From Catellatospora sichuanensis (GTDB lineage Bacteria > Actinomycetota > Actinomycetes > Mycobacteriales > Micromonosporaceae), in the NCBI RefSeq assembly GCF_007483665.1, contig NZ_VIQO01000031.1, forward strand, positions 111,604 to 175,603: a stretch of 64,000 nucleotides of DNA. The letters run 5' to 3'. Each line of letters begins with the position of its first letter. Within the stretch, counting starts at the first letter, position 1. Shown here piece by piece: positions 46,309 through 56,140 of this stretch. The notes under the pieces were generated by a model. It saw only the letters and a program-made list of their open reading frames with translations, had not been told where the DNA came from and did not search any database. A program made the translations under genes and the position numbers.

Positions 46309-48186
46309 GTGCGAGCGGAGACGGGCGAGATGATCGGGTTCTCGGTGCTCGGCTCGATCCGGGTCGTACGCGCTGGCTCCGAGCTGCAGCTAGGCGCCCG
46401 CCAGCAGCGCATGGTGCTCGCGTTGCTGCTGGCCCGTGCCGGTTCACCGGTCTCCCTGAACGAGCTGGTCGACCTACTCTGGGACGAGCAGGCCCCGGCC
46501 AGCTCCGCAAACGTCGTACACCGGCACGTCGGGGAGTTGCGGCGGCTGCTCGAACCCGGCCTGCCGACACGGTCGGGGGGCCGGCACATCGTCCGGGAGC
46601 TGTCGAGCTATCGGCTACGCGCCGACGAACAGTCCCTTGACCTGCTGAAGTTCCGATCACTGAGCCAACTGGCCGGCCGGAGCCTGCAGGACGGCGACCC
46701 GGAGTCGGCGCTGCGGCATCTGCTCGACGGGCTGCGGCTGTGGCGCGGCAGGTGCGCCGCGGGCCTGGAGCCGGCCTCCCGCCGGCATTCTGCGTTCCTG
46801 GCCGTTGAGGCCGAACGTGCTCAGGCCGTGCGCGAGGCCGCCGACGCCGCCGAGCGCTGTGGTCGGCTGAGCACCGTGCTGGCGCCATTGCGGCAGGCCG
46901 CCGAACAGCACCCGCTCGACGAGTCGCTGCAGAGCCGGTTGCTGCTGACGCTGGCCGCCGACGGCCGGCAGGCCGAAGCCGTCGAGATGTACCGGGAGGT
47001 GCGGCGCAGGCTGGCCGACGAGTTGGGCGTCGACCCGGGCGAGGAACTGCGGGAGGCGTACGACCGGCTGCTGCACCAACGCACCCCGCCAGCGCATGCC
47101 GAGTCGCCGTCGCTGCTCCCCCGGCCCGCGCAGCTGCCGCCGGACCTGCCGTCCTTCAGCGGCCGTGACGATCTCATCGCCGAGGCCCGCGCGGCGGTCG
47201 CGCGCTCGGACGGGCCCTCGGTGCTCGCGATCGACGGCATGCCCGGGACCGGCAAGACCGCCCTGGCCGTCCGCCTCGCCCACGAGTTCGCTGCCGGCTA
47301 CCCGGATGGGCAGCTGTATGTCGACCTTCGCGGATACGACGGGCGGGAGCCGGCGATGAGCCCGGCCGAGGCGCTGCGCGGCTTCCTCGGCTCGCTCGGG
47401 GTGCCCCAACACGGCGTTCCCGCCGAACTGCACGCCCAGGCGGGCATGTACCGCAGCAGGCTCGCGGGCCGGCGCGTGCTGGTCGTGCTCGACAACTGCC
47501 GCGACGCCGAGCAGGTCCGGCACCTGCTGCCGGGCAGCCCTGGCTGCCTGGTGATCGTCACCAGCCGCAGCCGACTGAGCACCCTGCTGACCACGGCCGG
47601 CGCCCACCCGTTGCCGGTCGGCCTGCCGAGCGTCGGCGAGGCCCGGGCGGTGCTGCCGGCAATGCTCGGCGCGGGCCGCGTCGCGGCGGACCCGGCCGCG
47701 GTCGACGCCGTCGTCGCCGGCTGCGGGCGGCTGCCGCTCGCGTTGGCCGTGGTGGCCGCCCGCGCGGTGAGTCTGCCGCGCACACCGCTCGCGCAGATCG
47801 CCGCCGAGCTGGCCCGAACACAGGGCAGCCTGGACGGATTCGACGGCGACGACCCGCAGACGGGCCTGCGTGCCGTCTTCTCCTGGTCCTACCGGATACT
47901 GTCCGCCCCTGCCGCCCGGCTGTTCCGGCTACTGCCGATCCATCCCGGCCCCGACATCTCGGTCGCCGGTGCGGCGGCCCTGGCCGGCGTCACGCTGCGC
48001 AGCGGGCGGGCGCTGATCGGCGAGCTGAGCCGCGCACACTTGATCAGCGAGGACCTGCCGGGCCGCTACCGCACCCACGACCTGCTGCTGGCGTATGCCA
48101 CGGAGCTCGGCGAGGAGACCGACAGCCCGTCCGAGCGCGCGGCGGCGCGGTCGCGCTGCCTGCAGTTCCATCAGCCGACCAGGTAG
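46309..48186 (+). CDS. AfsR/SARP-type regulator lacking the TPR domain
   Basis: A regulator of about 625 residues. Residues about 8-95 are the OmpR-type DNA-binding domain (LGARQQRMVLALLLARAGSP, VVHRHVGELRRLLEPG); 100-255 the bacterial transcriptional activation (BTAD) domain; 290-560 an NB-ARC ATPase with IDGMPGTGKTALAVRLAHEF (K316) and VLVVLDNCRDAEQVRHLL. It ends at LQFHQPTR just after the winged-helix part, about 290 residues earlier than the related gene at 49133, which continues into TPRs. It may thus lack its signal-input domain. GTG 46309 has TACCGT (46296-46301) 7 nt upstream; ATG 46330 is the alternative. Such proteins activate secondary-metabolite genes. Confidence 0.82.
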   Translation: MRAETGEMIGFSVLGSIRVVRAGSELQLGARQQRMVLALLLARAGSPVSLNELVDLLWDEQAPASSANVVHRHVGELRRLLEPGLPTRSGGRHIVRELSSYRLRADEQSLDLLKFRSLSQLAGRSLQDGDPESALRHLLDGLRLWRGRCAAGLEPASRRHSAFLAVEAERAQAVREAADAAERCGRLSTVLAPLRQAAEQHPLDESLQSRLLLTLAADGRQAEAVEMYREVRRRLADELGVDPGEELREAYDRLLHQRTPPAHAESPSLLPRPAQLPPDLPSFSGRDDLIAEARAAVARSDGPSVLAIDGMPGTGKTALAVRLAHEFAAGYPDGQLYVDLRGYDGREPAMSPAEALRGFLGSLGVPQHGVPAELHAQAGMYRSRLAGRRVLVVLDNCRDAEQVRHLLPGSPGCLVIVTSRSRLSTLLTTAGAHPLPVGLPSVGEARAVLPAMLGAGRVAADPAAVDAVVAGCGRLPLALAVVAARAVSLPRTPLAQIAAELARTQGSLDGFDGDDPQTGLRAVFSWSYRILSAPAARLFRLLPIHPGPDISVAGAAALAGVTLRSGRALIGELSRAHLISEDLPGRYRTHDLLLAYATELGEETDSPSERAAARSRCLQFHQPTR

Positions 48187-48474
48187 CAGGGACACCAACC
48201 GGCGACGCCGGGTCTGGCGCCGGTCGCGATGCCGTGCGGCCGTGGTGCCGGCGACCTGGACACCGCCGCGCGGCTGGGCCGGGACGCACCGGCCGTGATC
48301 CTGTCGAATGCGGAAGGGGCGGCGTCGGGCCCGCTCGGTTCATTACGCCGCATCCGTGAGCGACTGCGGACGGTGACGGCACTGAATCAGCACTTGTACG
48401 TCAGTCCAATCGCATCGATCATCCCTAGGCTCGTGCCTCATTCACCCGTTGTTCCTGCCTGTGGGAGGAATACC

Positions 48475-48999
48475 GTGCTGTCGGCACCTGCACAACCTGC
48501 GGCCACTGCGGCCGAGCGCCTGACCACGCTGCATGCGGACCACGCCCGTGCCGTGCTGCGTCTGCTGCTGGTGCTGACGCACGGCCAGCGGCAGACTGCC
48601 GAGGACCTGCTCCAGGAGACGATGCTGCGGGCCTGGCGGCATCTCGAGTCGGTGCCGGCGGAGGCCGATGCCGCCCGCAGGTGGCTGCTCACCGTCGCGC
48701 GGCGGCTGGTCATCGACAATGTCAGGCTGCGGGGCAACCGCCCGGCCGAGGTTCATCTCGTCGACATGACCTGGATTCCCGCCGGTGACGACACTACCGG
48801 CACCGCGTTGGCGTCGTACGCCATGCGGCAGGCGCTCGGCCGGTTGAGTCCGGCGCAGCGCCGACTGCTCTGTGAGGTGTACCTGGTCGGGCGGTCGCCG
48901 AAGGAGGTCGCGGGTCGGCTGGGAATGCCGGTCGGCACGGTGAAGTCCCGGACCCACTATGCGCTGTGTGCGCTGCGCACGAGCCTCAAGGCGGCCTGA
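48475..48999 (+). CDS. ECF-type RNA polymerase sigma factor
   Basis: A 174-residue sigma factor with only regions 2 and 4. Region 2 contains LLQETMLRAWRHLESV and RRWLLTVARRLVIDNVR; region 4 contains LSPAQRRLLCEVYLVGRSPK and EVAGRLGMPVGTVKSRTHYA, the recognition helix. GTG 48475 is fixed by GGGAGGA six nucleotides upstream; upstream frame is Arg-rich and not conserved. No anti-sigma gene with a zinc-binding motif is adjacent; instead it lies between two AfsR-type genes, so it may be controlled at the level of transcription. Its target promoters are unknown. Confidence 0.88.
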   Translation: MLSAPAQPAATAAERLTTLHADHARAVLRLLLVLTHGQRQTAEDLLQETMLRAWRHLESVPAEADAARRWLLTVARRLVIDNVRLRGNRPAEVHLVDMTWIPAGDDTTGTALASYAMRQALGRLSPAQRRLLCEVYLVGRSPKEVAGRLGMPVGTVKSRTHYALCALRTSLKAA

Positions 49000-49132
49000 G
49001 ACGCATTCCGCCGGGCTGCGGTTCCGACGCTGCGGTCAAGTTCACAGGGCCGCCAGGCCCGCTGCTCACGTCGTACGGGCACTGCCAGGCTACGGCGATC
49101 GTGACACCCAGCCCCACGTGGATCGCACCAGG

Positions 49133-51886
49133 ATGACCAGCCCGCTCTCTTTCGCCGTCCTCGGCCCGGTGCGGGCCTGGCGCGGCCGGTCCGAGATCGA
49201 CCTCGGCACCCGGCAGCAGCGGCTGATCATCGCGTTGCTGCTGGCCCGTGCCGGCGCCGCGGTCAGCGTCGCCGAGTTCGTCGACTTGCTGTGGGAGTCC
49301 GATCCCCCGCCGAGCGCGGTCAACGTCGTGCACCGGCACATCGGGACGCTGCGGCGGCGCTTCGAACCTGGCCTGCCGACGCGGGCAGCGGGCTCGGTGC
49401 TGATCCGCGACGGCGGCCAATACCGGCTGCGGGTCGAGCAGGAGTCGCTCGACCTGCTGCGTTTCCGGGGCCTGGTCGCCGACGCCGGTGCCTGCTCCGG
49501 TGAGCGGGCCGTCGAGCTCTACCGGCAGGCGCTGGCGTTGTGGCGCGACCGGTGTGCCTCGGGTTTGCATGCCGGCGGCCGGACCCACCCGGAGTTCGTC
49601 GCCGTCGACGGCGAGCGGTTCGCGGCCGTGCGGGCGGCGACCGATGCCGCGTTGCGGGCCGGGTGCGTGCATGTGGTGCTGCCGGCGATCCGGCTGGCCG
49701 CCGAGTACGAGCCGCTGGACGAGGCGCTGCAGGCGCGGTTGCTGCGGGCGCTCGCCGCGGACGGCAGGCGGGCCGAGGCGCTGGCGGCGTATGCCGACAT
49801 CGAGCACCGGCTCTCCGACGAGCTGGGCATCCAGCCGGGCGCCGTGCTGCGTGCGGCCCGGGACAGCCTGCTCGACCATGACGCGCCGGTGCCGGCCGGG
49901 GCCGAGCCGCCGGCGCAGCTACCGGCCGACCATCCGTACTTCACCGGCCGCGCTGATGTCATGGCCGCCGCGCAGGCGCTGCTGGCCGGCGACCAGCGGA
50001 CCACCGCGCTGGTCATCGACGGGATGCCCGGCGTCGGCAAGACCACCCTGGCGGTGCATCTGTCTCATCGGCTGGCCGCCCGCTATCCCGATGGGCAGTT
50101 GCACGCGGACCTGCGCGGTTTCGACTCCGGCAATGCGGTGATGACGCCCGCGGAGGCGCTGCGCGGTTTCCTGTGGTCGCTGGGGGTGGCGCCGGCCGCC
50201 ATCCCGGCCGAGTTGCATGCCCAGGCCGGCCTGTATCGCAGCATCCTGGCGGAGCGGCGGATGCTGATCCTGCTCGACAACTGCCGGGACTGGGACCAGA
50301 TCCGGCATCTGCTGCCGGGTACGGGCGGCAGTCTGGTCATCGCGACCAGTCGCCGCCGGATCACCGGTGTGGCCGGTTCGGCCGGCGCGCATCCACTGCA
50401 TCTTGACCTGCTGACCGACGCCGAGGCCCGCGAGCTGCTCGCCCGCCGGCTCGGTGACGTGGTGGCCGCGGACCCGGCTGCCGTCGGTGAGATCATCGCG
50501 CGGTGTGGTCGGCTGCCGCTGGCTTTGGCGCTGGTCGCGACCCGTAGCGTGGGCCGGCCCGGGCTGAGCCTGCCTGCGGTCGTCGGTGAGCTGGCTGCGG
50601 CCGACGGCCGGCTGGCCGGGTTCGGGGATGCGCACGCCGATCTGGAGGCGATCTTCTCCTGGTCGTATCGGGCGCTGACGCCCGAGGCTGCCCGGCTGTT
50701 CCGGTTGCTGCCGCTGCACCCTGCCGGGGAGCTGAGCACGCAAGCGGCGGCCGCGCTGGCCGGTGTGCCGGCGCGCTCCGCCCGTGGGCTGCTCGCCGAG
50801 CTCGGGGCGCAGATGCTGGTGCGGCCCGGTGAGGGCCGGTGGCGGATGCATGATCTGCTGCGCGCGTATGCGACCGAACTCGGGGAGGATCTTGACGCCG
50901 CGGCCGAGCGTGACGCCGCCGTCGAGCGGGTCTACGACTTTTACGAGCTGAGTGCGTACGCGGCGCACCTGCTTCTGCTGCCGCAGGTGCCGCTGCCGGA
51001 GCCGGAGCCGTCTGGACGCGGGGTGATCGGGCGCGAATTCACCGGCCGCGACGATGCGATGGCCTGGTTCGCGGCCGAGCAGCGGGTGCTGACCGACGTC
51101 GTCGCGCGGGCGCAGGGACGTGGCCGGCCTCGTGCGGCGTGGCGCATCGCGCTGGCCATGCAGAACTTCTTCCAGGACACGGCGCAGTTCCGGCAGTGGG
51201 CGGCGGTGGTGGGCGCCGGTCTGGCCGCGACCGGGGACGATCCGGCCGCCCGGGCGCTGCTACACCGCAGCTTTGCCGGCGCCTGCTACTTCCTGGCCGA
51301 TCTGGACGGCGGCTTGTCGCACCTGCAGCAGGCTGGGGCGATCTTCGACCGGCTCGGGCTGCGCACCGAGCAGGGTCATGTGGAGAACAACATCGCCGAG
51401 ATCCGGCTGGACCAGCGGTGCTACGGCGAGGCGATGCGCCATGCCGAGGCCGCGCGGACGTTGTTCCACGCCGAGGGCAATGTGCGGGGCGCGACGACCG
51501 CGCTGCTGGCCATGGCGCGGGCGCAGGGCTGGCTCGGCCGGCACGCTGCGGCGCTGGGCATGTTCGTGCAGGCGCAGCGGCAGTTCGAGGCCATCGGCGA
51601 CCTGCACGGGGTGGGCACGACGCAGGCGTGGCTGGCGCACACGTACTCGATGATCGACGACCTGCCGCACGCGCTGGCGGTCTGGCAGCAGGCGATCGAC
51701 ACGTTCCGCGGCGCCGGGGCCGCCCACCACACCGCGGAGGTGCTGGTCGCCGTCGGCGACTTCCACGCGGGCCGCGGCGATGCGGTCCGGGCCGGGCAGG
51801 CGTGGCGGGAGGCGCTCGCCGAGCTCCACGGTACGGACTCGCCGATGGCGCGCCGGATCCGCGACCGGCTGGCGCGGCTGCGGTGA
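49133..51886 (+). CDS. AfsR/SARP-type regulator with NB-ARC and TPR domains
   Basis: A 917-residue regulator, full-length for the AfsR class and clearly related to the gene at 46309. It has the OmpR-like DNA-binding domain (LGTRQQRLIIALLLARAGAA), the BTAD domain (about 100-250), the NB-ARC ATPase (IDGMPGVGKTTLAVHLSHRL, K303; LILLDNCRDWDQIRHLLPG) and a C-terminal TPR array (about 640-910: ALLHRSFAGACYFLADLDGG, YGEAMRHAEAARTLFHAEGN, GVGTTQAWLAHTYSMIDDLP). In the family, nucleotide binding and TPR contacts control DNA binding, often downstream of a Ser/Thr kinase. ATG 49133 starts the conserved MTSPLSFAVLG. A terminator overlaps the stop codon. Confidence 0.88.
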   Translation: MTSPLSFAVLGPVRAWRGRSEIDLGTRQQRLIIALLLARAGAAVSVAEFVDLLWESDPPPSAVNVVHRHIGTLRRRFEPGLPTRAAGSVLIRDGGQYRLRVEQESLDLLRFRGLVADAGACSGERAVELYRQALALWRDRCASGLHAGGRTHPEFVAVDGERFAAVRAATDAALRAGCVHVVLPAIRLAAEYEPLDEALQARLLRALAADGRRAEALAAYADIEHRLSDELGIQPGAVLRAARDSLLDHDAPVPAGAEPPAQLPADHPYFTGRADVMAAAQALLAGDQRTTALVIDGMPGVGKTTLAVHLSHRLAARYPDGQLHADLRGFDSGNAVMTPAEALRGFLWSLGVAPAAIPAELHAQAGLYRSILAERRMLILLDNCRDWDQIRHLLPGTGGSLVIATSRRRITGVAGSAGAHPLHLDLLTDAEARELLARRLGDVVAADPAAVGEIIARCGRLPLALALVATRSVGRPGLSLPAVVGELAAADGRLAGFGDAHADLEAIFSWSYRALTPEAARLFRLLPLHPAGELSTQAAAALAGVPARSARGLLAELGAQMLVRPGEGRWRMHDLLRAYATELGEDLDAAAERDAAVERVYDFYELSAYAAHLLLLPQVPLPEPEPSGRGVIGREFTGRDDAMAWFAAEQRVLTDVVARAQGRGRPRAAWRIALAMQNFFQDTAQFRQWAAVVGAGLAATGDDPAARALLHRSFAGACYFLADLDGGLSHLQQAGAIFDRLGLRTEQGHVENNIAEIRLDQRCYGEAMRHAEAARTLFHAEGNVRGATTALLAMARAQGWLGRHAAALGMFVQAQRQFEAIGDLHGVGTTQAWLAHTYSMIDDLPHALAVWQQAIDTFRGAGAAHHTAEVLVAVGDFHAGRGDAVRAGQAWREALAELHGTDSPMARRIRDRLARLR

Positions 51887-51917
51887 CCCGGACGCGGCGC
51901 AGGCCGCGTCCGGGTCA
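51884..51917. terminator. Bidirectional terminator overlapping a stop codon
   Basis: A perfect 14-bp stem (51884-51897 and 51904-51917) with a 6-nt loop, starting at the TGA of the AfsR-type gene, between it and the convergent subtilase ending at 51923. Confidence 0.8.
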
Positions 51918-51922
51918 TGTGC

Positions 51923-54900
51923 TCAGTACCGGTAGGCGCGGATGATGGTCTGCTTGACCGTGTTTCCGCTGGTGTCGGTCGCGGCGGCGCGCAGCGAGAC
52001 GAAGCCTGCGCCGGTCGGGTGGTACGCCAGAGCGACCGCGTTCTCGCCGAAGCGCAGCACGGGCAGCTTGTTCCAGGACTTGCCGTCGTCGAAGGACGCC
52101 TCGACGGTCAGGTCCTTGGTTCGGCCCGGTGCCGCCCCGACCTGGCGGTCGAGGGAGACCGGGATAGAGAGCAGGCGGCCGGCCGGGGCCCGGTTGTCGA
52201 TGTCGAGGGCCGGGGTGTACCGGATCGCGGTCATCGGCAGCTTCACCAGGTCGCCGTCGGCCACGTGGCCGGACTTGAACGTCCACTCTGCTTCGACCAC
52301 GGTCGACAGGGTGAACTCGGGGTCGCTGCGGAACGTCGCGGCGAGCCGGTAGTCACCGGTCTGCGCAGGCACCTGCCACGCGTAGGGCACCTCGCTCGCG
52401 GCGCCGATCTCGACGCCGTTGCGGTAGAGGGTCACCTGTGCGCTGCCGCCGCGGACGTGCCGGAAGCCCATGTGCCCGGTGCCGTCGCCGTGCAGCGGCC
52501 CCGGCCCGCCGATCTGGTCGCCCCAGTAGCGGGTGGCGAACTGCTGGCCGAAGTTCGGCTGTGGGAAGACCGGCCCGGACACCGCGTTGGCCCACTTCAC
52601 GTCGTAGGTACGTCCGGGCTTGAAGCTGGTCCAGTCCGACTGGTAGTAGGTGTACCTCGTCTGCGCCGAGACGGACTGCCAGACCGTCTGCTTGTCCTGG
52701 TTGTAGTACTCGGTGATGGTGCTCGGCACGTCGTAGGTGAAACTCGGCTGGATGTTGCGCTCGTCGCGGTAGACCGGTGAGTTGCCGGGCGCGTGCGCGA
52801 CCGCGGTCCGCGCGACTGGGACGCCGGCGACGTCCGCGCCGATCTGGGAACGGACGGTGGCGAAGTCGCCCGCGCGCAGCTTGCGGGTCAGGCCGGTCAT
52901 CATCTGCTGCGGCTCGTAGAAGTAGGCCCGGTAGACGTAGGGGCTGTTGTGCAGGCCGCCGTCGGGGTTGACCTGGCCCCAGATCCCGTGGACGTAGGAG
53001 ACGAAGCCGGGCGTCTTGCCGCCCCCGGCCTGCGCCGTGCGCACGTGCTCGAACGGGACGTTCATCAGCGTGCCGAACGGGTCGTTGCTGCCCCAGATCT
53101 GCGGCTGCTCGGTCCGGATCGTCCAGCCGGAGTCCGGGAAGACCAGGGTGGCGTTCGGGTTCGGCACCGACACCGCGATCGGCTTCGCCGTGCGGGTGTC
53201 CATGGTGAGCGCCTGGTCCCTGGTCAGGTCGAGGGTCGGGCGCACCAGCGAGGTGATGTCCGGCATGAACGGGTCGCCGCTCAACATGTACGTCTGGACC
53301 AGGTAGCGGCCCGCGCGGACCCGGTGGCTGGTGGCCGTCGGGTCGTCGAGCACCAGCAGGGTCTGCCGGTCCAGGTCCATCAGGACGGTCACCCAGCCCT
53401 GGTCGGCCTTGGGCGCCCCGCCGTCGGGTCCGATGAGCGTGAGGCTCAGCTGGTGGCGGACGACGTCGAGTGCGACCGGGGTCTGCACCTGCGCGCCGCC
53501 ACCGGTGGCGGTCACCTCACCGCCGTAGTAGCGGTCGGGCAGGCCGGTGCCGGCCTGCACGGTGACCGTCACCGTGGCGGTGCCGCCGGCCGGGACGGTC
53601 ACCGAGGAGGCGCTGAGGCTGAACAGCCCGGCCGGTGCCGGGGCGCCGTCGGCGTCCTTGGCGTCGAGGGACACGGCCAGGGTCAGTGCGGCAGAGCCGC
53701 TGTTGGCGTAGGTGACGGTGCGCGTCTGCGCGGCAGTGGTCCGCTCGAACGCGATGCTGACCGGGCTCGCGGTGACGGTCTGCCCGATCGCGCGGGCGAC
53801 GTCGAGGAAGCCCGCGCCCTGCTCGTAGACGCCGATCGCGGCGTTCGGCCGCGCGGCCGCCATCAGCGTGGACTTGATCCGCTCAGGGGCCCAGTCCGGG
53901 TGCTGCTGGAACAGCATCGCGGCCGCGCCGGCCACGTGCGGGGTCGCCATCGAGGTCCCGGACAGGCTCGCGTACTGCGGGTTGGCGTCGTCAGGCCACA
54001 TGTCGGAGATCGAGCTGCGGGCGGCGACGATGCCGACGCCGGGCGCGGTGATGTCGGGCTTGATGCCGGCGTCGCCTGCGCGCGGACCGCGGCTGGAGAA
54101 TTCGGCCAGCTCACCGGTCTTGGTGACGGCACCGACGGTCAGGGCTTCGGTCACGCTGCCGGGCGAGTTCACGGTGGATTCGCCGGCCAGGCCGGAGTTG
54201 CCCGCGGCGACGACGAACAGGATGCCGTAGCGGTGGGTGAGGTCAGCCAGGGCCGCCTCGATCGGGTCGGTCGCCGGGCTGTCCGGGCCGCCGAGGCTCA
54301 TGTTGGCGACCTTGACGCCCTGCTGTGCCGCCCAGGTCATGCCGGCCAGGATCGCCGACTCCGGGCAGCCGTCCACGGTGCAGACCTTGGCGCTGTACAG
54401 GGTCGCGCCGGGTGCCATGCCCTGGTAGCGGCCCTGCGACGCGGCCCCGCTGCCGGCGATGGTGGAGGCGACGTGGGTGCCGTGGCCGACCCGGTCGAGG
54501 GCGTCGGTCTCGGCGGTGAAGTTCTCCGCGGCGGCGACCCGGCCGGCCAGGTCGGGGTGGGCCTGGTCGACGCCGGTGTCGATCACGGCGACCTTCACGC
54601 CCGTTCCGGTCCAGCCGGCCTGCCAGGCCTGCGGCGCGCCGGTCATGGGGACGCTGACGTCGAGGGTCGGCCGGCGCAGCCCGTCGAGCCAGATCTTGTC
54701 GAACCCGGCCCGCAGCCGCCGTTCGCTGCCAATGGCGGAGGTGATGCTGTTCCAGAAGGACACCGCGTCCGTGCGGTTCTGCGCGACGGCGCTCACCCCG
54801 GACAGCTCCCGGGTGGTCCGGGCTCCGGCGAGGCCGGCGGGGGCGGTGCCGGTGTGCTGGACGATGAGCGGCAGGGTGGCCCGGGTGTCGTCGTAACCGA

Positions 54901-55255
54901 AGCCGATCAGTGTCGAGATGTCGAACAGCCGCTCGTCGAGCTTGCCCCGGTTGAGCAGGCCGACGGCGTCGGCGGGGATGACCCGCACGTGCCGGCCGAC
55001 ACTGTGGGTGAGGAACGGCATCCGTTCCCGTCCCTTGCCCGGCACGACGTTGACGGCGGTCTGCCCGTCGACGGTGCTGACGTGGACGGTGTCGCCGGTG
55101 AGCAGAGTGACCGTCCGAGGGCTGGACGCGACCGGGGGTGTGGTCGCGGGCTTCGGCGCCTGGGATTGCGCCGCGGCCGGCGACCCGACCGGGGCCACCG
55201 CCGAGACGCCCAGCACCAGCAGTGCCAGCGCCGATATCGTGCGAACTGACCGCAT
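51923..55255 (-). CDS. Secreted subtilisin-like (S8) serine protease
   Basis: A 1110-residue exported protease. The signal peptide ends near PAAAQ (about residue 30). A long propeptide (about 45-210) precedes the catalytic domain: VAVIDTGVDQAHPDL (D226), GHGTHVASTIAGSG (H258), an oxyanion Asn in FVVAAGNSG, and LSGTSMATPHVAGAA (S435), a complete triad. The C-terminal 650 residues carry Fn3-like and other beta domains (SVTVPAGGTATVTVTVQAGT), typical of large actinomycete subtilases that degrade environmental protein. Of two adjacent ATGs, 55255 is chosen because AGGAG lies 5 nt before it but too close to 55258. A hairpin in the leader overlaps that site. Confidence 0.92.
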   Translation of the reverse strand: MRSVRTISALALLVLGVSAVAPVGSPAAAQSQAPKPATTPPVASSPRTVTLLTGDTVHVSTVDGQTAVNVVPGKGRERMPFLTHSVGRHVRVIPADAVGLLNRGKLDERLFDISTLIGFGYDDTRATLPLIVQHTGTAPAGLAGARTTRELSGVSAVAQNRTDAVSFWNSITSAIGSERRLRAGFDKIWLDGLRRPTLDVSVPMTGAPQAWQAGWTGTGVKVAVIDTGVDQAHPDLAGRVAAAENFTAETDALDRVGHGTHVASTIAGSGAASQGRYQGMAPGATLYSAKVCTVDGCPESAILAGMTWAAQQGVKVANMSLGGPDSPATDPIEAALADLTHRYGILFVVAAGNSGLAGESTVNSPGSVTEALTVGAVTKTGELAEFSSRGPRAGDAGIKPDITAPGVGIVAARSSISDMWPDDANPQYASLSGTSMATPHVAGAAAMLFQQHPDWAPERIKSTLMAAARPNAAIGVYEQGAGFLDVARAIGQTVTASPVSIAFERTTAAQTRTVTYANSGSAALTLAVSLDAKDADGAPAPAGLFSLSASSVTVPAGGTATVTVTVQAGTGLPDRYYGGEVTATGGGAQVQTPVALDVVRHQLSLTLIGPDGGAPKADQGWVTVLMDLDRQTLLVLDDPTATSHRVRAGRYLVQTYMLSGDPFMPDITSLVRPTLDLTRDQALTMDTRTAKPIAVSVPNPNATLVFPDSGWTIRTEQPQIWGSNDPFGTLMNVPFEHVRTAQAGGGKTPGFVSYVHGIWGQVNPDGGLHNSPYVYRAYFYEPQQMMTGLTRKLRAGDFATVRSQIGADVAGVPVARTAVAHAPGNSPVYRDERNIQPSFTYDVPSTITEYYNQDKQTVWQSVSAQTRYTYYQSDWTSFKPGRTYDVKWANAVSGPVFPQPNFGQQFATRYWGDQIGGPGPLHGDGTGHMGFRHVRGGSAQVTLYRNGVEIGAASEVPYAWQVPAQTGDYRLAATFRSDPEFTLSTVVEAEWTFKSGHVADGDLVKLPMTAIRYTPALDIDNRAPAGRLLSIPVSLDRQVGAAPGRTKDLTVEASFDDGKSWNKLPVLRFGENAVALAYHPTGAGFVSLRAAATDTSGNTVKQTIIRAYRY

Positions 55256-55262
55256 CATTCTC

Positions 55263-55297
55263 CTAGATCAACGCGAGGGGTATCTCGGGTGATCTAG
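55263..55297 (-). promoter_or_regulatory. Leader hairpin overlapping the subtilase ribosome site
   Basis: CTAGATCA (55263-55270) and TGATCTAG (55290-55297) form an 8-bp stem with an inner CGAG/CTCG pair. On the mRNA the downstream arm runs into AGGAG, so the hairpin could mask part of the ribosome site. Confidence 0.35.
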
Positions 55298-55461
55298 ACG
55301 TGGCCGGCGGACGAAAGTTCATGAGAGTGACCCGGATCACAACCAGATGGGCACTCGACCGGTTGCGGCTGATGGAACAACATCGTCGCCGCGTTCGCGT
55401 GAACGCCGCAGACACAGGCCGAGCCGCGATCGATGCAATGTCAGCGGTTCGATCCGGATCT

Positions 55462-55911
55462 TCAAAGGTCCAGGACGCCGACGGTCTGGCTACCGCTCTG
55501 CTCGCCGGTCGCCTGGAAGCCCAGCTTGAGATAGAACTCTTCTGGACCTCCGGCGCGAGGCGCCCAGGTGACGTATGCCCGGGTGCCGCCGCGTACGCGG
55601 ATCTCCTCAGACACGGCCTCGACGGCGAACCGACCGTAGCCGTTTCCCTGGGCGTCGGCCGCGATGTTCAGCCGCCAGAGGCCGGAGCGCAGGTCGTCGG
55701 GATTGCTGCCCCATGGGATGTCGAGGAAGGCCATCACAAAGCCGACCAGCCGGTCGCCGTCAAAGATCAGCCTCGGCCAGGCGCGGTCAGCGAAGACGTA
55801 CGCCTCGGCCAGCGACTTGACCACCGGCGCGACCAGATCCTCCTGATCGGGGCGCACAGACAGCGCAAGAGCCGTCTCATAGTTCTTCGGGGTGATCTTC
55901 TCCAGTCGCAT
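55462..55911 (-). CDS. GNAT-family N-acetyltransferase (diamine/spermidine type)
   Basis: A 149-residue cytosolic acetyl-CoA-dependent transferase. RLEKITPKNYETALALSVRP and SLAEAYVFADRAWPRLIFDG match the BltD-like spermine/diamine acetyltransferases; LVGFVMAFLDI and LWRLNIAADAQGNGYGRFAV form strand 4 and the acetyl-CoA pyrophosphate loop (QGNGYG). FYLKLGFQATGEQSG closes the fold. ATG 55911 is preferred: TATTGT lies 7 nt upstream on the minus strand, the leaderless pattern, whereas the upstream extension is Arg-rich. It stands alone between two secreted proteases. It may detoxify polyamines or acetylate a small amine; substrate is not certain. Confidence 0.85.
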   Translation of the reverse strand: MRLEKITPKNYETALALSVRPDQEDLVAPVVKSLAEAYVFADRAWPRLIFDGDRLVGFVMAFLDIPWGSNPDDLRSGLWRLNIAADAQGNGYGRFAVEAVSEEIRVRGGTRAYVTWAPRAGGPEEFYLKLGFQATGEQSGSQTVGVLDL

Positions 55912-56140
55912 TCGGCGGACAATAGCGGCCGGATGCGGGCCCAGCCACCGGATTGTCCGTGCCCGCGCCGACAACCTCGGGCGCCTTCGGACCCCATCAA
56001 GTTCGAAGAGCCACCCGCCTGCGGACGTATGCGGTTCGCGCCGGTGTGGCGCAGCGCCGGTGGAACCACGCCGGTTCGCGCTTTCGTCCAAGCCGCTGAG
56101 GACGCGCAGCTGCCGGGCTTCAGCGAGAGACGAAAACGAC

